A stretch of DNA of 64,000 bases from NCBI RefSeq assembly GCF_004762045.1, contig NZ_SJOM01000007.1:1393672-1457671 (forward strand), in the 5' to 3' direction. The position numbers were made by a program, and so were the translations under genes. This DNA is from Mycobacterium sp. DL99. Its GTDB lineage: Bacteria > Actinomycetota > Actinomycetes > Mycobacteriales > Mycobacteriaceae. The notes beneath the pieces were generated by a model. It was not told the DNA's origin. It did no database searches and saw only the letters and a list, made by a program, of their open reading frames with translations. This document shows positions 52,620 to 61,706 of this stretch, piece by piece. How positions within the stretch are numbered: position 1 is the stretch's first letter; each line of letters opens with the position of its first letter.

Positions 52620-53246
52620 ATGGTGGCTATGACCGACCGCTCCAACCAGGGCACGCGCCTGCCGTCGGGCGAGCTGCGTCCGATCTACAATCTGGATCTG
52701 CTGCTGGACGTCGCGGTGCGGGTGTTTACCGAACGCGGATACGACGGCACCAGTTTTCAGCATCTGTCTCTGGCCTCGGGACTGTCGAAGTCCTCGATTT
52801 ACCATCACATCGAAGGCAAGGAACAACTGCTGCGCCTGGGCCTGCAGAAGGCGCTGGAACCCCTCATGGCGAGCATGAGCGAGCCGGCGGCGACCACCGG
52901 CTCGGCGGTGGACCGGTTGACGTATCTGATCCGCAGCAACCTTCAGATCATGGCGGATCGGTTGCCCTACGTCACTTTGCTGCTCAACGTCCACGGCAAT
53001 ACCGAGACCGAGAGGTGGGCGCTGGAACAGCGTCGTGCCTATGACAATTTCGTCGCCGCGGTGGTGCAGGAAGCGATCGACGAGGGCGACGTCCGTTCTG
53101 ACCTCGACGCGCGCACCACGGCACGGTTGATCTTCGGCATGACCAACTCGGTGCGGGAGTGGTACCGGCCAGACCGCAATACCACTCCCGACCAACTTGC
53201 CGTACAAGTCAGCTCGATGCTGATGGACGGCATCCGCGCGCGCTGA
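52620..53246 (+). CDS. paaR: PaaR-type TetR repressor
   Basis: A 208-residue TetR regulator. HTH at about 28-72: LLDVAVRVFTERGYDGTSFQHLSLASGLSKSSIYHHIEGKEQLL. The C-terminal half (LPYVTLLLNVHGNTETERWAL, then RLIFGMTNSVREWYRP) is typical of TetR proteins next to acyl-CoA and phenylacetate genes, which respond to CoA thioesters. It is third in the paaZ unit and is the best candidate for binding the two PaaR-like sites. Three bases separate it from the convergent paaK. Confidence 0.87.
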   Translation: MVAMTDRSNQGTRLPSGELRPIYNLDLLLDVAVRVFTERGYDGTSFQHLSLASGLSKSSIYHHIEGKEQLLRLGLQKALEPLMASMSEPAATTGSAVDRLTYLIRSNLQIMADRLPYVTLLLNVHGNTETERWALEQRRAYDNFVAAVVQEAIDEGDVRSDLDARTTARLIFGMTNSVREWYRPDRNTTPDQLAVQVSSMLMDGIRAR

Positions 53247-53249
53247 GTA

Positions 53250-54557
53250 TCAGCGGACCGGACGCTGATCCACAATGCGGCGCATCTTGCCCGCGGACCG
53301 CTCTACGGAGTCCGGCGCCACGACCTCGACGTGGACGGAGACACCGATCTTGTTCTTGACTAACCGCTTCAACGCAGCGGAGGCGTCGCTGGCGTCCGCC
53401 GAGGTGCACAGTGATCGTTGTTCCACCCGCACGGTGAGCTCATCGAGTTTGTCGCGGCGGGACAGCACGCACTGAAAGTGCGGGGACAGAGCAGGCACCT
53501 GCAGGATGAGTTCCTCGATCTGGGTGGGGAACAGGTTGACACCGCGGAGAATGATCATGTCGTCGGTGCGGCCGGTGATCTTCTCGATTCGGCGCATCGA
53601 CCGGGCGGTCGGGGGAAGCAACCGGGTCAGATCCCGGGTGCGGTACCGGATGATCGGCATCGCCTGCTTGGTCAGCGAGGTGAAGACCAGCTCGCCTTCC
53701 TGGCCGTCGGGCACCGGCTGAAGCGTTTCGGGATCGACGATCTCGGGGTAGAAGTGGTCCTCCCACACGGTGAGACCGTCTTTGGTCTCGACGCACTCGC
53801 TGGCCACGCCGGGGCCGATGACCTCCGACAGGCCGTAGATGTCGACGGCGTGCATGTCGAGGCGCTGTTCCATCTCTGCGCGCATGTCGTTGGTCCACGG
53901 TTCGGCCCCGAAGATGCCGACTTTCAACGATGTTGAGCGGGGGTCGATGCCTTGCCGTTCCATCTCGTCGATGAGCGAGAGCATGTAGGACGGCGTGACC
54001 ATGATGATGTCGGGCTGGAAATCGCGGATCAGCTGAACCTGTCGCTCAGTCATGCCTCCGGATACCGGAACCACTGTGCAACCGAGCTTTTCGGCGCCGG
54101 CGTGCGCGCCTAGTCCGCCGGTGAACAGGCCGTAACCGTAAGCGTTGTGCAGGATGTGCCCGCGTCGGCCGCCCGCGGCTCGGATACTGCGGGCCACGAC
54201 CGTTGACCAGGTGTGCAGATCCTGAGCGGTATAACCGACCACAGTCGGACGCCCGGTGGTCCCTGACGATGCATGCACGCGCACCACGTCCTCGCGGGGA
54301 ACGGCGAACATGCCGAACGGATAGTTCTCTCGTAGATCGCTTTTCGTGGTGAAAGGCAGCTTGGCGAGGTCCTCGAGCGACTTGACGTCGTCGGGGTGGA
54401 CCCCCGCGGCATCGAACGAGGCGCGGTAATGCGCAACGTTGTCGTAGGCGTGCCGGGTCGAGCACTGCAGTCGATCCAACTGCAGCTCCCGCAACTCGTC
54501 GGCAGATACCGTTTCAACTTGGTCCAGATCGCCCGGGCGTGGGCTCATGTCCAGCAT
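53250..54557 (-). CDS. paaK: Phenylacetate-CoA ligase
   Basis: A 435-residue AMP-forming ligase that activates phenylacetate to phenylacetyl-CoA, the first step of the pathway. The P-loop is HASSGTTGRPTVVGYT (about residues 93-108), followed by GLFTGGLGAHAGAEKLG, the adenylate-binding IYGLSEVIGPGVA, RTRDLTRLLPP and the hinge GRTDDMIILRGVNLFPTQIEE with the catalytic Lys in the C-terminal AGKMRRIVD. Divergent from the AraC gene with a PaaR-like operator between. Confidence 0.95.
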   Translation of the reverse strand: MLDMSPRPGDLDQVETVSADELRELQLDRLQCSTRHAYDNVAHYRASFDAAGVHPDDVKSLEDLAKLPFTTKSDLRENYPFGMFAVPREDVVRVHASSGTTGRPTVVGYTAQDLHTWSTVVARSIRAAGGRRGHILHNAYGYGLFTGGLGAHAGAEKLGCTVVPVSGGMTERQVQLIRDFQPDIIMVTPSYMLSLIDEMERQGIDPRSTSLKVGIFGAEPWTNDMRAEMEQRLDMHAVDIYGLSEVIGPGVASECVETKDGLTVWEDHFYPEIVDPETLQPVPDGQEGELVFTSLTKQAMPIIRYRTRDLTRLLPPTARSMRRIEKITGRTDDMIILRGVNLFPTQIEELILQVPALSPHFQCVLSRRDKLDELTVRVEQRSLCTSADASDASAALKRLVKNKIGVSVHVEVVAPDSVERSAGKMRRIVDQRPVR

Positions 54558-54641
54558 GGAATTCTCACTTCGCTAGTGGTGCAGGTCTATACAGTCGCCA
54601 ATCGGCGGCGGCGGAACTTGGACTGTGCCGCACCAAACTTG

Positions 54642-54663
54642 ACCGACCGAACATTCGGTGAGT
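54642..54663. promoter_or_regulatory. PaaR-like operator between paaK and araC-type gene
   Basis: The site reads ACCGACCGAACATTCGGTGA followed by GT and contains the perfect repeat ACCGAA-CA-TTCGGT (54646-54659). It matches the fixed positions of the PaaR motif with two differences, and closely resembles the paaA/paaZ site. Control of paaK by PaaR is inferred. Confidence 0.68.
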
Positions 54664-54696
54664 ACGGTGACGGTAGTCACATGGATGGGCGGTCGA

Positions 54697-55647
54697 ATGG
54701 AAGCGAATATGGCTGTCGCACCTCGGAATTTCGACGACTGGCGCGAACGCATCTGCCGCACCTTCGTGCCCCTGCGCGCCCACTGCGCCGACAACGGGCA
54801 TGGCTTCTCCGGCGACGTGGAGTCGACAAATCTGGGTGCGGTGATTCTCGCGGAGGTGGCCGCCTCGTGTGCAGTGGTCGAACGTACGGCGCGGCTGATC
54901 CGGCAGGACGATCCGGAGCTGTACAAGTTCGGGCTGCTGGTCAGCGGGGAGTGCGTCATCGAACAGCGCGGGCGCCAAGCGCATTTGCGGGCCGGAGACT
55001 TCGCGATATATGACACCTCGCGCCCCTACCGAATCGCCTTCGGCGACAACTTTCGCATGACGATCGCGATGTTCCCACGATCCCTGGTACGCCTGCCTGC
55101 AGCTCAAATGGCTGATCTGACCGCGTTGCGCCTCGCCGGTGACACCGGGCTGGGTTCGCTGATCGCGCCCTTGATGCGGGGCCTGAGCGCAGGCGTCAGC
55201 GACGGCCGGCCGGTCATCGCTCACCACCTCGGCGACGCTGTGGTGGATCTGGTGACGGCAGCCTTCGCCCAGCAGTTGCAAGCCCCGCTGGATCCGGCGA
55301 CCTCCACCGCGCAGCGCAAACTCCTGGCGCAAGCCACCACCTACATCGACGATCACCTGCATGATCCCGACCTGGGCAGCAAGACCATCGCCGAGGCCCA
55401 CTTCGTCTCGGTGCGGCTGGTGCAGAAGGCTTTTGAGGCCGATGGAACCTCGGTGTCGGGCCTGATCCGGTCCCGACGGCTGGAACGGTGCCGGCGCGAT
55501 CTGGTGGACCCGGGGTGCCGGCACCTGTCGATCGCCTATGTCGGCCACCGGTGGGGTTTCCCAGACCCGGCCTATTTCTCGCGGGTGTTCCGTAACGCCT
55601 ACGGCCTGAGTCCGCGCGAGTTTCGCAAGGTTCATGCGGCGGGGTGA
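54697..55647 (+). CDS. AraC family activator (FeaR-like)
   Basis: About 316 residues: an N-terminal AraC-binding-like (PF14525-type) domain, with FDDWRERICRTFVPLRAHC and GDFAIYDTSRPYRIAFGDNF, and a C-terminal double HTH (TTYIDDHLHDPDLGSKTIAEAHFVSVRLVQKAFEADG, then GFPDPAYFSRVFRNAYGLSPREFRK). E. coli FeaR has this architecture and activates phenylacetaldehyde and phenethylamine genes. A similar role next to paaK is plausible. The start is uncertain: a GTG at 54658 lies in the operator, and ATGs occur at 54685, 54697 and 54709. Confidence 0.82.
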   Translation: MEANMAVAPRNFDDWRERICRTFVPLRAHCADNGHGFSGDVESTNLGAVILAEVAASCAVVERTARLIRQDDPELYKFGLLVSGECVIEQRGRQAHLRAGDFAIYDTSRPYRIAFGDNFRMTIAMFPRSLVRLPAAQMADLTALRLAGDTGLGSLIAPLMRGLSAGVSDGRPVIAHHLGDAVVDLVTAAFAQQLQAPLDPATSTAQRKLLAQATTYIDDHLHDPDLGSKTIAEAHFVSVRLVQKAFEADGTSVSGLIRSRRLERCRRDLVDPGCRHLSIAYVGHRWGFPDPAYFSRVFRNAYGLSPREFRKVHAAG

Positions 55648-55681
55648 CCGTTCGGCTCGCGTGACTGCAACGATGAACGGT

Positions 55682-56317
55682 ATGACTGCTGAATCGGACC
55701 GCGCCGCCGCGCCACGTCCGCGGCGCCCGCGCGGCCGACCGGGCCACACCCGTGACGACGTGCTGCGGCAGGCCATCGGGTTGTTCAACCGCCGGGGGTA
55801 TGACGCCGCTTCGATCAGCGACTTGGCGCGGGAGCTAGGAGTCACCAAATCGGCCGTCTTCTATCATTTCGACAGCAAAGAGTCGATGTTGGCGGCTGCC
55901 CTCGACGAAGCCCTCGATGCGCTGTCCGATGCGGTGGCAGACGGTGAGCAGGCTGTCGGCGGCAGCGACGCATACGACCGGTTGCGTTCCACTGTGCAGG
56001 CGTCGGTGACCATCTTGGTGCAGCACCTCCCGGCGGTGACGCTGCTGCTGCGGGTGCGAGGGAACAGCCCGCTGGAGCAGCAGGCACTGCAGCGGCGCCG
56101 TGACCTCGACGACCGGATCGCGGTGCTCGTGCAGAACGCGGTGCAGGAGGGACGGCTTCGGGGGGATATCGCTCCCGACGTCATCAGCAGACTGATTTTC
56201 GGCATGGTCAACTCCCTCACCGAGTGGTACCAGCCCGGTGGCGCTGTCGACGAGAGCGCGCTGGCAGCGTCGGTCACCAGTGTGTTGTTCGACGGATTGG
56301 GCAGCGATCACGGCTGA
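55682..56317 (+). CDS. Second PaaR-like TetR regulator
   Basis: A 211-residue TetR protein. HTH at about 25-65: AIGLFNRRGYDAASISDLARELGVTKSAVFYHFDSKESML. The C-terminal half (LPAVTLLLRVRGNSPLEQQAL, RLIFGMVNSLTEWYQP) parallels the paaR candidate at 52620 nearly segment by segment, so the two are paralogues. It may co-regulate paa genes or control the divergent-side permease locus. The ATG at 55682 is preferred; upstream starts at 55634 and 55673 would overlap or crowd the AraC gene. Confidence 0.85.
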   Translation: MTAESDRAAAPRPRRPRGRPGHTRDDVLRQAIGLFNRRGYDAASISDLARELGVTKSAVFYHFDSKESMLAAALDEALDALSDAVADGEQAVGGSDAYDRLRSTVQASVTILVQHLPAVTLLLRVRGNSPLEQQALQRRRDLDDRIAVLVQNAVQEGRLRGDIAPDVISRLIFGMVNSLTEWYQPGGAVDESALAASVTSVLFDGLGSDHG

Positions 56318-56399
56318 TGACGGCGGTGAGCACGACATCCGTTTGGCGGTAATCGCTTTCATCGGAATAGTTGAGTTTGTCCGGGCCCGTCGGTCGACC

Positions 56400-56431
56400 T
56401 CGCCCGGTCGCAGCGGGCCGCGACCGGGCGA
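56400..56431. terminator. Bidirectional terminator between tetR and APC permease
   Basis: TCGCCCGGTCGC and GCGACCGGGCGA form a perfect 12-bp stem around AGCGGGCC, between the convergent TetR and permease genes. Confidence 0.7.
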
Positions 56432-56437
56432 AGAACC

Positions 56438-57946
56438 TTACTGCAGCGGAGTCGTGGTGGGGACTGTGGTCGGGACTGCGGCCGTGTCGCCGTGCCTGAG
56501 GTCGTAACGCTCCATGTCGTCACGCAGGTTGGCGTACACAGTGGGTCGGCGGGCCTTCAACCAGAACGCCGTCGCCACGCCGCTGACCAGGCAGAGCGCC
56601 AAAAGCCATGGCAGCCGCCCGATCACGGGGTCTTCTGAACCCGCCAACACCGAGAAGTTCACGATCGCCAAAGTGACAACGGTCGCCAGCCCGAGCGAGC
56701 CGGCGGCGGGGGCGAGGATCGCGCGCACCACCCGCGGGTCCCGGGTGCGGGTGAAGTACACCGTGATCGCCGCCGCAGCAAGAGCCTGCAGCGTGAGAAT
56801 CGCCAGGGTGCCGAAACCGGTCATCGAGGGCGTCAGTGACGTCATCGGATCCAGGCCCAGCGCAAAATAGATCGCCGCGACCGCCAGGCCGAAGCTGAGC
56901 TGGGCAAGGCTCGCGTTCTGCGGGCACCCGTTGGAGTTTCGGGTGCGGGCCAGCACACTCGGCAGGATGCCGACGCGGGCGTGGGCGTAGATGTAGCGGG
57001 TGGCCGAATTGTGCAGGGCCAGAATCGCTGCGAAAAGCGAGACCAACAACAGCACCATCATGGTGTTGGTCAGGAAGGTGCCGAGGTACTGCTCAGAGAG
57101 CATGAAGACGAGATCTCCGGTGGGCAGGTGCTCGATCGCCGCGCTTTGCGCCTGCGCGACACCCAATGCGCTCACGATTGCCCAGGTGGTGACTGCGGCG
57201 AAGACGCCGATGAAGGTGATGGCGATGTAGGTGGCGCGCGGAATGGTCCGACGCGGGTCCTTGGCTTCCTCGGCGAACAGACCGGTCGCCTCGAAGCCGA
57301 CGAAGGCGTTGGCGGCGAACAGCAAAGCGATTCCGACCGAGCCCGTGGTGACGGTCTGGGGAGCGAACGCTTCCATGGAGTATCCGGTGGCGGCGAGGAT
57401 TCGGAGATCGAGCAGGATCAAGATCGATACCTCAAGAACCAGACACACACCGAGGAGGCGTGCACTGAACCCGATCCCTCGCCGCGTGAAGACGAAGATG
57501 AGAACGACCACGATCATGCTCCAGACGAACCAGGGCAGAGACAGGCCGGTGAGCGTCTCGATGATGGTCGATGCGAAGAACCCGCCGACGCCCAACGCTC
57601 CTGCGACGAAGCAGTTGTAGCCGAGCATCGCGGTGAAGCCGGCCGCCACTCCCATGGGGCGTCCCAGTCCTTTCACGACGACGGCGTAGAACCCGCCGGC
57701 GCTGACCAGTTTCTTCGACATTTGGGCGTAGCCGACAGCGAACAGCAACAGGATGACGGTGGTGACGATGAATGCTGCGGGCATTCCGCCACCGTTGCCG
57801 AGGGCGATGCCCAGTGTGGCGATGACGACAATGCCGGTCAGGGGCGCGACGGCGGCAAGGACCAGGAAGACCACACCACCCACTCCGAGGGTATTGGTCG
57901 CTAGATCGGACGTCGCCGCCGGCGCGGCGTTGAAGGGTCGTTTCAT
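56438..57946 (-). CDS. APC superfamily amino acid/amine permease
   Basis: A 502-residue transporter with about 12 hydrophobic helices. The first helix (GVVFLVLAAVAPLTGIVVIATLGIAL) holds the broken-helix A-P motif, and FVGFEATGLFAEEAKDPRRTIPRATY is the conserved loop after TM6 of APC transporters. The C-terminal tail is Thr/Pro-rich. It should import an amino acid, amine or amino alcohol. It lies downstream of the PLP-enzyme and kinase genes on the same strand across a gap of 448 bases, so it may be part of that locus. The ATG at 57946 is the natural start. Confidence 0.88.
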   Translation of the reverse strand: MKRPFNAAPAATSDLATNTLGVGGVVFLVLAAVAPLTGIVVIATLGIALGNGGGMPAAFIVTTVILLLFAVGYAQMSKKLVSAGGFYAVVVKGLGRPMGVAAGFTAMLGYNCFVAGALGVGGFFASTIIETLTGLSLPWFVWSMIVVVLIFVFTRRGIGFSARLLGVCLVLEVSILILLDLRILAATGYSMEAFAPQTVTTGSVGIALLFAANAFVGFEATGLFAEEAKDPRRTIPRATYIAITFIGVFAAVTTWAIVSALGVAQAQSAAIEHLPTGDLVFMLSEQYLGTFLTNTMMVLLLVSLFAAILALHNSATRYIYAHARVGILPSVLARTRNSNGCPQNASLAQLSFGLAVAAIYFALGLDPMTSLTPSMTGFGTLAILTLQALAAAAITVYFTRTRDPRVVRAILAPAAGSLGLATVVTLAIVNFSVLAGSEDPVIGRLPWLLALCLVSGVATAFWLKARRPTVYANLRDDMERYDLRHGDTAAVPTTVPTTTPLQ

Positions 57947-58394
57947 CACAGCTCTTTCTGGGTGAAGGTGCACGAAAAGGGCAGTGCAGAGAAGAATTTC
58001 CCGGTGCGGAAAATACGGACCGTCCAGACACGCAGGTGATTCGGTGAGCGAGGCTCGGTCCCGCCGGACAGCGGAAGCGGCGAAGGCTGATTGTGCGGGG
58101 TTGTCGGCCGGCTTGTTGCGGGCCGTGGGCAGCGCGGGCTCGTGACGCCGGTGCGCGCCGAGCCGTCTCGTGTGCACGAAGTTGGGAGGGCGCACGGTGG
58201 AGTGTGCGCCGTTCGAGCTGCACGGGAGGAAATGGTGGGCAGGATTTCGGCGGCGTTGCGCGGTTTAGGGTGGGCTTCGGTCCAGCAGTGTGCTCCGCCA
58301 CGGACGTATCGTGGGTGATCGCCGTGATTCGGCTGATCGCCTTGTCCGGCAACAGCATTGGACTGGCGAGCTGGCTGCGGTGATCATGAGGTGG
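57947..58394. other. Gap between PLP enzyme gene and APC permease
   Basis: A 448-base stretch with no supported gene. Frames through it are short, start without ribosome sites and show no family pattern. It should hold the permease promoter on the minus strand; I cannot point to clear -35 and -10 boxes or a strong operator. Confidence 0.45.
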
Positions 58395-59699
58395 TCACCG
58401 GCGGACTTGGGCGAGGGACTTGGCGAACGCATTGACAGCGAAGTCGGCGTGGTCGGTGTCGAAGGCCAGCGGCGGTCGGATCTTGAGGACTTCGTCTCGG
58501 CGCCCGACCCGCCCGATCAGGACACCGTTGGCGCGCATGGCCTCGACGACGGCGCGCGCGGTGGGGCCGTCGGATTCACCGGAGTGGGGATCGACGAACT
58601 GCATGCCGAGGAACATGCCGGCCCCGCGGACACCGACGAGTCTGTCGTCGCCGTCGACCAGATCCTGCATACCGGCGGCGAACATTGCTGATGCCTGTTG
58701 CGCGCGCAGCATCAGCTTTTCGGTTTCCATGACATGGAGCACTGCCAGTCCGGCGGCGCCCGCGGCGGGGGAGGTGGCGAAGGTGTTGAAGTAGAGGTTG
58801 GCCTCGGAGAAGGACTCGATGAGATCGGCGGGAGCAATGACGGCGCCGAGGGGGAATCCGTTGCCCATTGGTTTGCCGAGCACGGCGAGATCGGGAACAA
58901 AGCCGGTGGCTTCGAAACCCCACATGTAGTCGGCTGTGCGGCCGAGTCCGCTTTGCACTTCGTCGGCGATCACCAGGCCGCCGGCTTGGCGGACACGCGC
59001 GCACAGGCCGTCGAGGTATCCGGGGGGCAGTTGTGGCAATCCCTCGGTGGAGAACAGCGGATCGAACAGCACCGCGGCCACGCCGTGGCCGGTCCGCTGC
59101 AGCTCGGCGATGGCGTGGTCGATCTGGAGCAGTGCGTCCTCGACAGAGAAGGACGGGTCCAGGTTGTCGGGGGCAGTGAAGGTGCGTATGTGGGCGCCGA
59201 GCGGCTCGGAGGTGGGCAGGCCGGTGGTGAGGGAGACCAGCGCTTGGGTGTTGCCGTGGTAGCTGTGGTCGCTGACCAAGACGCCGGTGCTGCGGGTGTG
59301 GAACCGTGCCAGCCGCAGCGCGAGGTCGTTGGCCTCGGAGCCGCTGTTGGTGAAGAACATCATGTCCAGCGGGGCGGGGAAAAGCGACAGCAACCGCTCT
59401 GCGTATTCGATGGGGGTGTCGGTCAGGTAGCGACTGTGCACGTTGACTGTGGACATCTGTTGGCTGATCGCCTCGATGATCGCGGGGTGGCAGTGGCCGA
59501 CGTGCGGAACGTTGTTGTACGCGTCGAGGTAGGTCCGGCCGTCGGACCCGGTGACCTCGACGCCGCGCGCTGCCACGATCTGGAGGGGTTCGCGGTAAAA
59601 CAGGGGGGTGTGGCGTCCCAGAACCGTTTGGCGGCGCAGCAGAAGATCCGAGGCTTCCGATGGCGGTCGTGTCTCGAGAGTGGGGTGCAGTGCTGTCAT
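58395..59699 (-). CDS. Class III PLP enzyme of the AGXT2L phospho-lyase group
   Basis: A 434-residue fold-type I PLP enzyme. PLP site: FFTNSGSEANDLAL (phosphate-binding), IADEVQSGLGRT (Asp246) and LAVLGKPMGNGFPLGAV (Schiff-base Lys276). The segment YLDAYNNVPHVGHCHP (57-72) matches the signature of AGXT2L1/AGXT2L2 (INNVAHVGHCHP), which are not transaminases but eliminate phosphate and ammonia from O-phosphoethanolamine or 5-phosphohydroxylysine. The kinase gene 60 bases upstream would supply such a phosphorylated amino alcohol. A conventional transaminase remains possible. Confidence 0.82.
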   Translation of the reverse strand: MTALHPTLETRPPSEASDLLLRRQTVLGRHTPLFYREPLQIVAARGVEVTGSDGRTYLDAYNNVPHVGHCHPAIIEAISQQMSTVNVHSRYLTDTPIEYAERLLSLFPAPLDMMFFTNSGSEANDLALRLARFHTRSTGVLVSDHSYHGNTQALVSLTTGLPTSEPLGAHIRTFTAPDNLDPSFSVEDALLQIDHAIAELQRTGHGVAAVLFDPLFSTEGLPQLPPGYLDGLCARVRQAGGLVIADEVQSGLGRTADYMWGFEATGFVPDLAVLGKPMGNGFPLGAVIAPADLIESFSEANLYFNTFATSPAAGAAGLAVLHVMETEKLMLRAQQASAMFAAGMQDLVDGDDRLVGVRGAGMFLGMQFVDPHSGESDGPTARAVVEAMRANGVLIGRVGRRDEVLKIRPPLAFDTDHADFAVNAFAKSLAQVRR

Positions 59700-59759
59700 G
59701 GCGAACCTTTGGTGGTAGTCGTGGCGCCCGTAGGTTGGGCGGTGGCGGCGGTGGTGCCC

Positions 59760-60755
59760 TTAGCGGGCGGTGGCGACCGCGAGGTAGTGGGCAGCGTTCT
59801 CCGTGACCTGGGGGACGAGGTGCTCGGCGATGAACTCGGCGGTGGGGTCACCGCGCCGGGCCGCAGCCCATCCGAGGTAGGTCAACCCTCGCGCCAGCAG
59901 CATCGCGGTGAGCAGCTCGTCCTCGATTTGCCCGCGAGCATGGGCGTACCCATCGAGGAGTGCATCCTTGAGCTGGCCGTAGCCAGGGTGGGGCTGGAAC
60001 CAGAACAGCATGGTCGCCAGTTCAAACGGGTGCCAGCCGGCGCCGCAGTCGTCGAAGTCGATCAGCACCAAGTCCTCGCCGGCGAGCAGGACGTTCTCCG
60101 GGGTGAAGTCAGCGTGGATGAGCGAGAAGTTCTCTGGGCTGGTGCCGACGCGGGCGAGGTGATGCTGCATCTTGGCGACGGCATCGTTCAAAAGCGGCCG
60201 CGCCGAGGCGATTTCGGGCAGCGCGAATGGGTCGCCCCAGACCGCGTGCGGACCCACCAAGCCGTCGAAGTCCCAACGGGGCCGGAGTCGGCTCAGGTCG
60301 GTGCCGTGTGCGCTCAGATGGTTGTGGAGCCGGCCCGCCAGTTCGCCGACGCGGCGGAAGTGGTCCGGCGTGACTTTTGATGTGCCGTCGAAGGCGCTTT
60401 CGATGTCACCGAGGGGTGCGGCGTCGGGGATCCAAGTCAAGACGCTGACTGTCCTGGTGGTGCCGTTGTGGGTCGTCGAGGTGTGGAGGTCGCCGTCGGC
60501 GGCCTTGATTACGCCGGGCACCGTGAAGCCGTGGACGGCGAGTTGGTTGAGCAGTTCGAGTTCGGCGTTGATCGCCGCTGTGCTGTTGTACTGCGCACGA
60601 TGGAGGCGAACGGCGAATTCGCCTCGCCGGTGCACAAGTCGGAAAACGTGGTTCTCCCGGTATTTCACCAGCGTGAGGTCGCCCTCTTGGAGTCCGAAGG
60701 CGGGTAGTGCCTCGCGCACGGCGGTGGTTGCGGAACTGGCTGCGTCAGCGGACAT
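59760..60755 (-). CDS. APH-fold small-molecule kinase (hydroxylysine/amino-alcohol kinase-like)
   Basis: A 331-residue aminoglycoside phosphotransferase/homoserine-kinase-like protein. Brenner loop HADFTPEN at 214-221 (catalytic Asp216, Asn221), metal-binding IDFDDCGAGW with Asp233, and N-terminal nucleotide loop KYRENHVFRLVHRRGEFAVRLHR. The group includes hydroxylysine kinase (AGPHD1) and HSK2. The neighbouring AGXT2L-type enzyme argues for phosphorylation of an amino-alcohol hydroxyl rather than antibiotic resistance. First gene of the unit; operator-like repeats lie upstream. Confidence 0.82.
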   Translation of the reverse strand: MSADAASSATTAVREALPAFGLQEGDLTLVKYRENHVFRLVHRRGEFAVRLHRAQYNSTAAINAELELLNQLAVHGFTVPGVIKAADGDLHTSTTHNGTTRTVSVLTWIPDAAPLGDIESAFDGTSKVTPDHFRRVGELAGRLHNHLSAHGTDLSRLRPRWDFDGLVGPHAVWGDPFALPEIASARPLLNDAVAKMQHHLARVGTSPENFSLIHADFTPENVLLAGEDLVLIDFDDCGAGWHPFELATMLFWFQPHPGYGQLKDALLDGYAHARGQIEDELLTAMLLARGLTYLGWAAARRGDPTAEFIAEHLVPQVTENAAHYLAVATAR

Positions 60756-60828
60756 GGTGACTGTCTTTCCACGAGAAGTCGACCCGGTGTCGGGGAGCGG
60801 GTGATGGCGCTCACGTTCGGCGCCGTAT

Positions 60829-60862
60829 GATCAGCATCACTGATCGGACCGTGCATAGTCAA
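60829..60862 (-). promoter_or_regulatory. Operator-like palindrome and -35 box upstream of the kinase gene
   Basis: GATCAG-CATCA-CTGATC (60829-60845) is a perfect 6-5-6 inverted repeat. On the minus strand TTGACT (60862-60857) lies just upstream of it, so the repeat would cover the promoter spacer and -10 region. Probable target of the adjacent TetR. The -10 box itself is not clear. Confidence 0.45.
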
Positions 60863-60920
60863 GACGGAATGAACATTTATTGAACGAAACCGTCAGATTT
60901 AATGTGCCGACAACAGGTCG

Positions 60921-61553
60921 TTACCTTGACGACGTCAGTCCCGCGGCCACGGCGGCGATGGCGCGGCACACGTCGTCGCGGGATTGAGTGCCCCGGGCGA
61001 CCGTGTTCAGGGCCGCAGTCAGGGCGCCGGTGAGCAGCATGGCGATGCTTTCCGGCGCCACGGCCGATCGGGATCGCGGCCGTCGGGATACGGTGGCGGC
61101 GTAATCCTCGGCGATGTGTTGGGCGATGACGCTGGAGGCGTGCCCGCGCACCGGGGGCAGAGCCTGGTCAAGTGACGGGTCGTCGATGGCGTAAAACCGG
61201 CCCAGCATCGGGCGTTCGGCGACATCGACGACAGCCTCGCTCATGGCCACCAGTCGGCTGGAGAAGTCTCCACCGTCGGCACCGGAGTAGATTTCGGTCG
61301 CCTTGTCGATGAGCTCGTTGTTGATCTCTTCGTAGAGTTCGCAGAACAGCTGTTCGCGTCCCTGGGGGAAATAGGTGTAGAGGGTGCCTTTGGCGGCGCC
61401 GGCGCGCTCGGCGATCTTCTCCACGGTCGCCGAGCCGAAACCGACCTCGGCGAAGACCTCCAGGGCGGCGTCGAGCAACTCGCGCCGGGTCCGTAGGCGA
61501 TTGCGTTCGCGCAACGACAGTTTGGGTTCGTCGTGTTGCGTTTGCACTGTCAC
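60921..61553 (-). CDS. TetR family regulator of the amino-alcohol locus
   Basis: A 210-residue TetR protein. HTH: RRELLDAALEVFAEVGFGSATVEKIAERAGAAKGTLYTYFPQGREQLF (about 23-70), with a classical TLYTYF recognition helix. The C-terminal ligand domain has no recognised pocket motif. It sits upstream of the kinase-PLP enzyme pair, separated by the gap that contains a palindrome, and is the natural candidate to control these genes and perhaps the aldehyde dehydrogenase. Confidence 0.87.
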   Translation of the reverse strand: MTVQTQHDEPKLSLRERNRLRTRRELLDAALEVFAEVGFGSATVEKIAERAGAAKGTLYTYFPQGREQLFCELYEEINNELIDKATEIYSGADGGDFSSRLVAMSEAVVDVAERPMLGRFYAIDDPSLDQALPPVRGHASSVIAQHIAEDYAATVSRRPRSRSAVAPESIAMLLTGALTAALNTVARGTQSRDDVCRAIAAVAAGLTSSR

Positions 61554-61706
61554 CAGTCATCCTCCTCGTGCGGTGATGACGCCTGCCTCACCCGGCACCT
61601 CGCCGGCCAGTCGATCTACCACCTGACACGGGTAGCAGGCGGCGTCGGCGCCCGGTCGCAGCTGTCGCTCCTTCGATGCTATACATCCGCCCGCGGGCGG
61701 GGCCGG

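Noticed and set aside
58091..58383. Small plus-strand frames upstream of the PLP enzyme
   Set aside because: No ribosome site, no recognisable features, and the composition is that of untranslated GC-rich DNA.
59760..60755. APH-fold gene as an aminoglycoside-resistance determinant
   Set aside because: Its neighbour is a phospho-lyase-type enzyme in a catabolic locus, and the sequence resembles hydroxylysine/homoserine kinases more than resistance enzymes.
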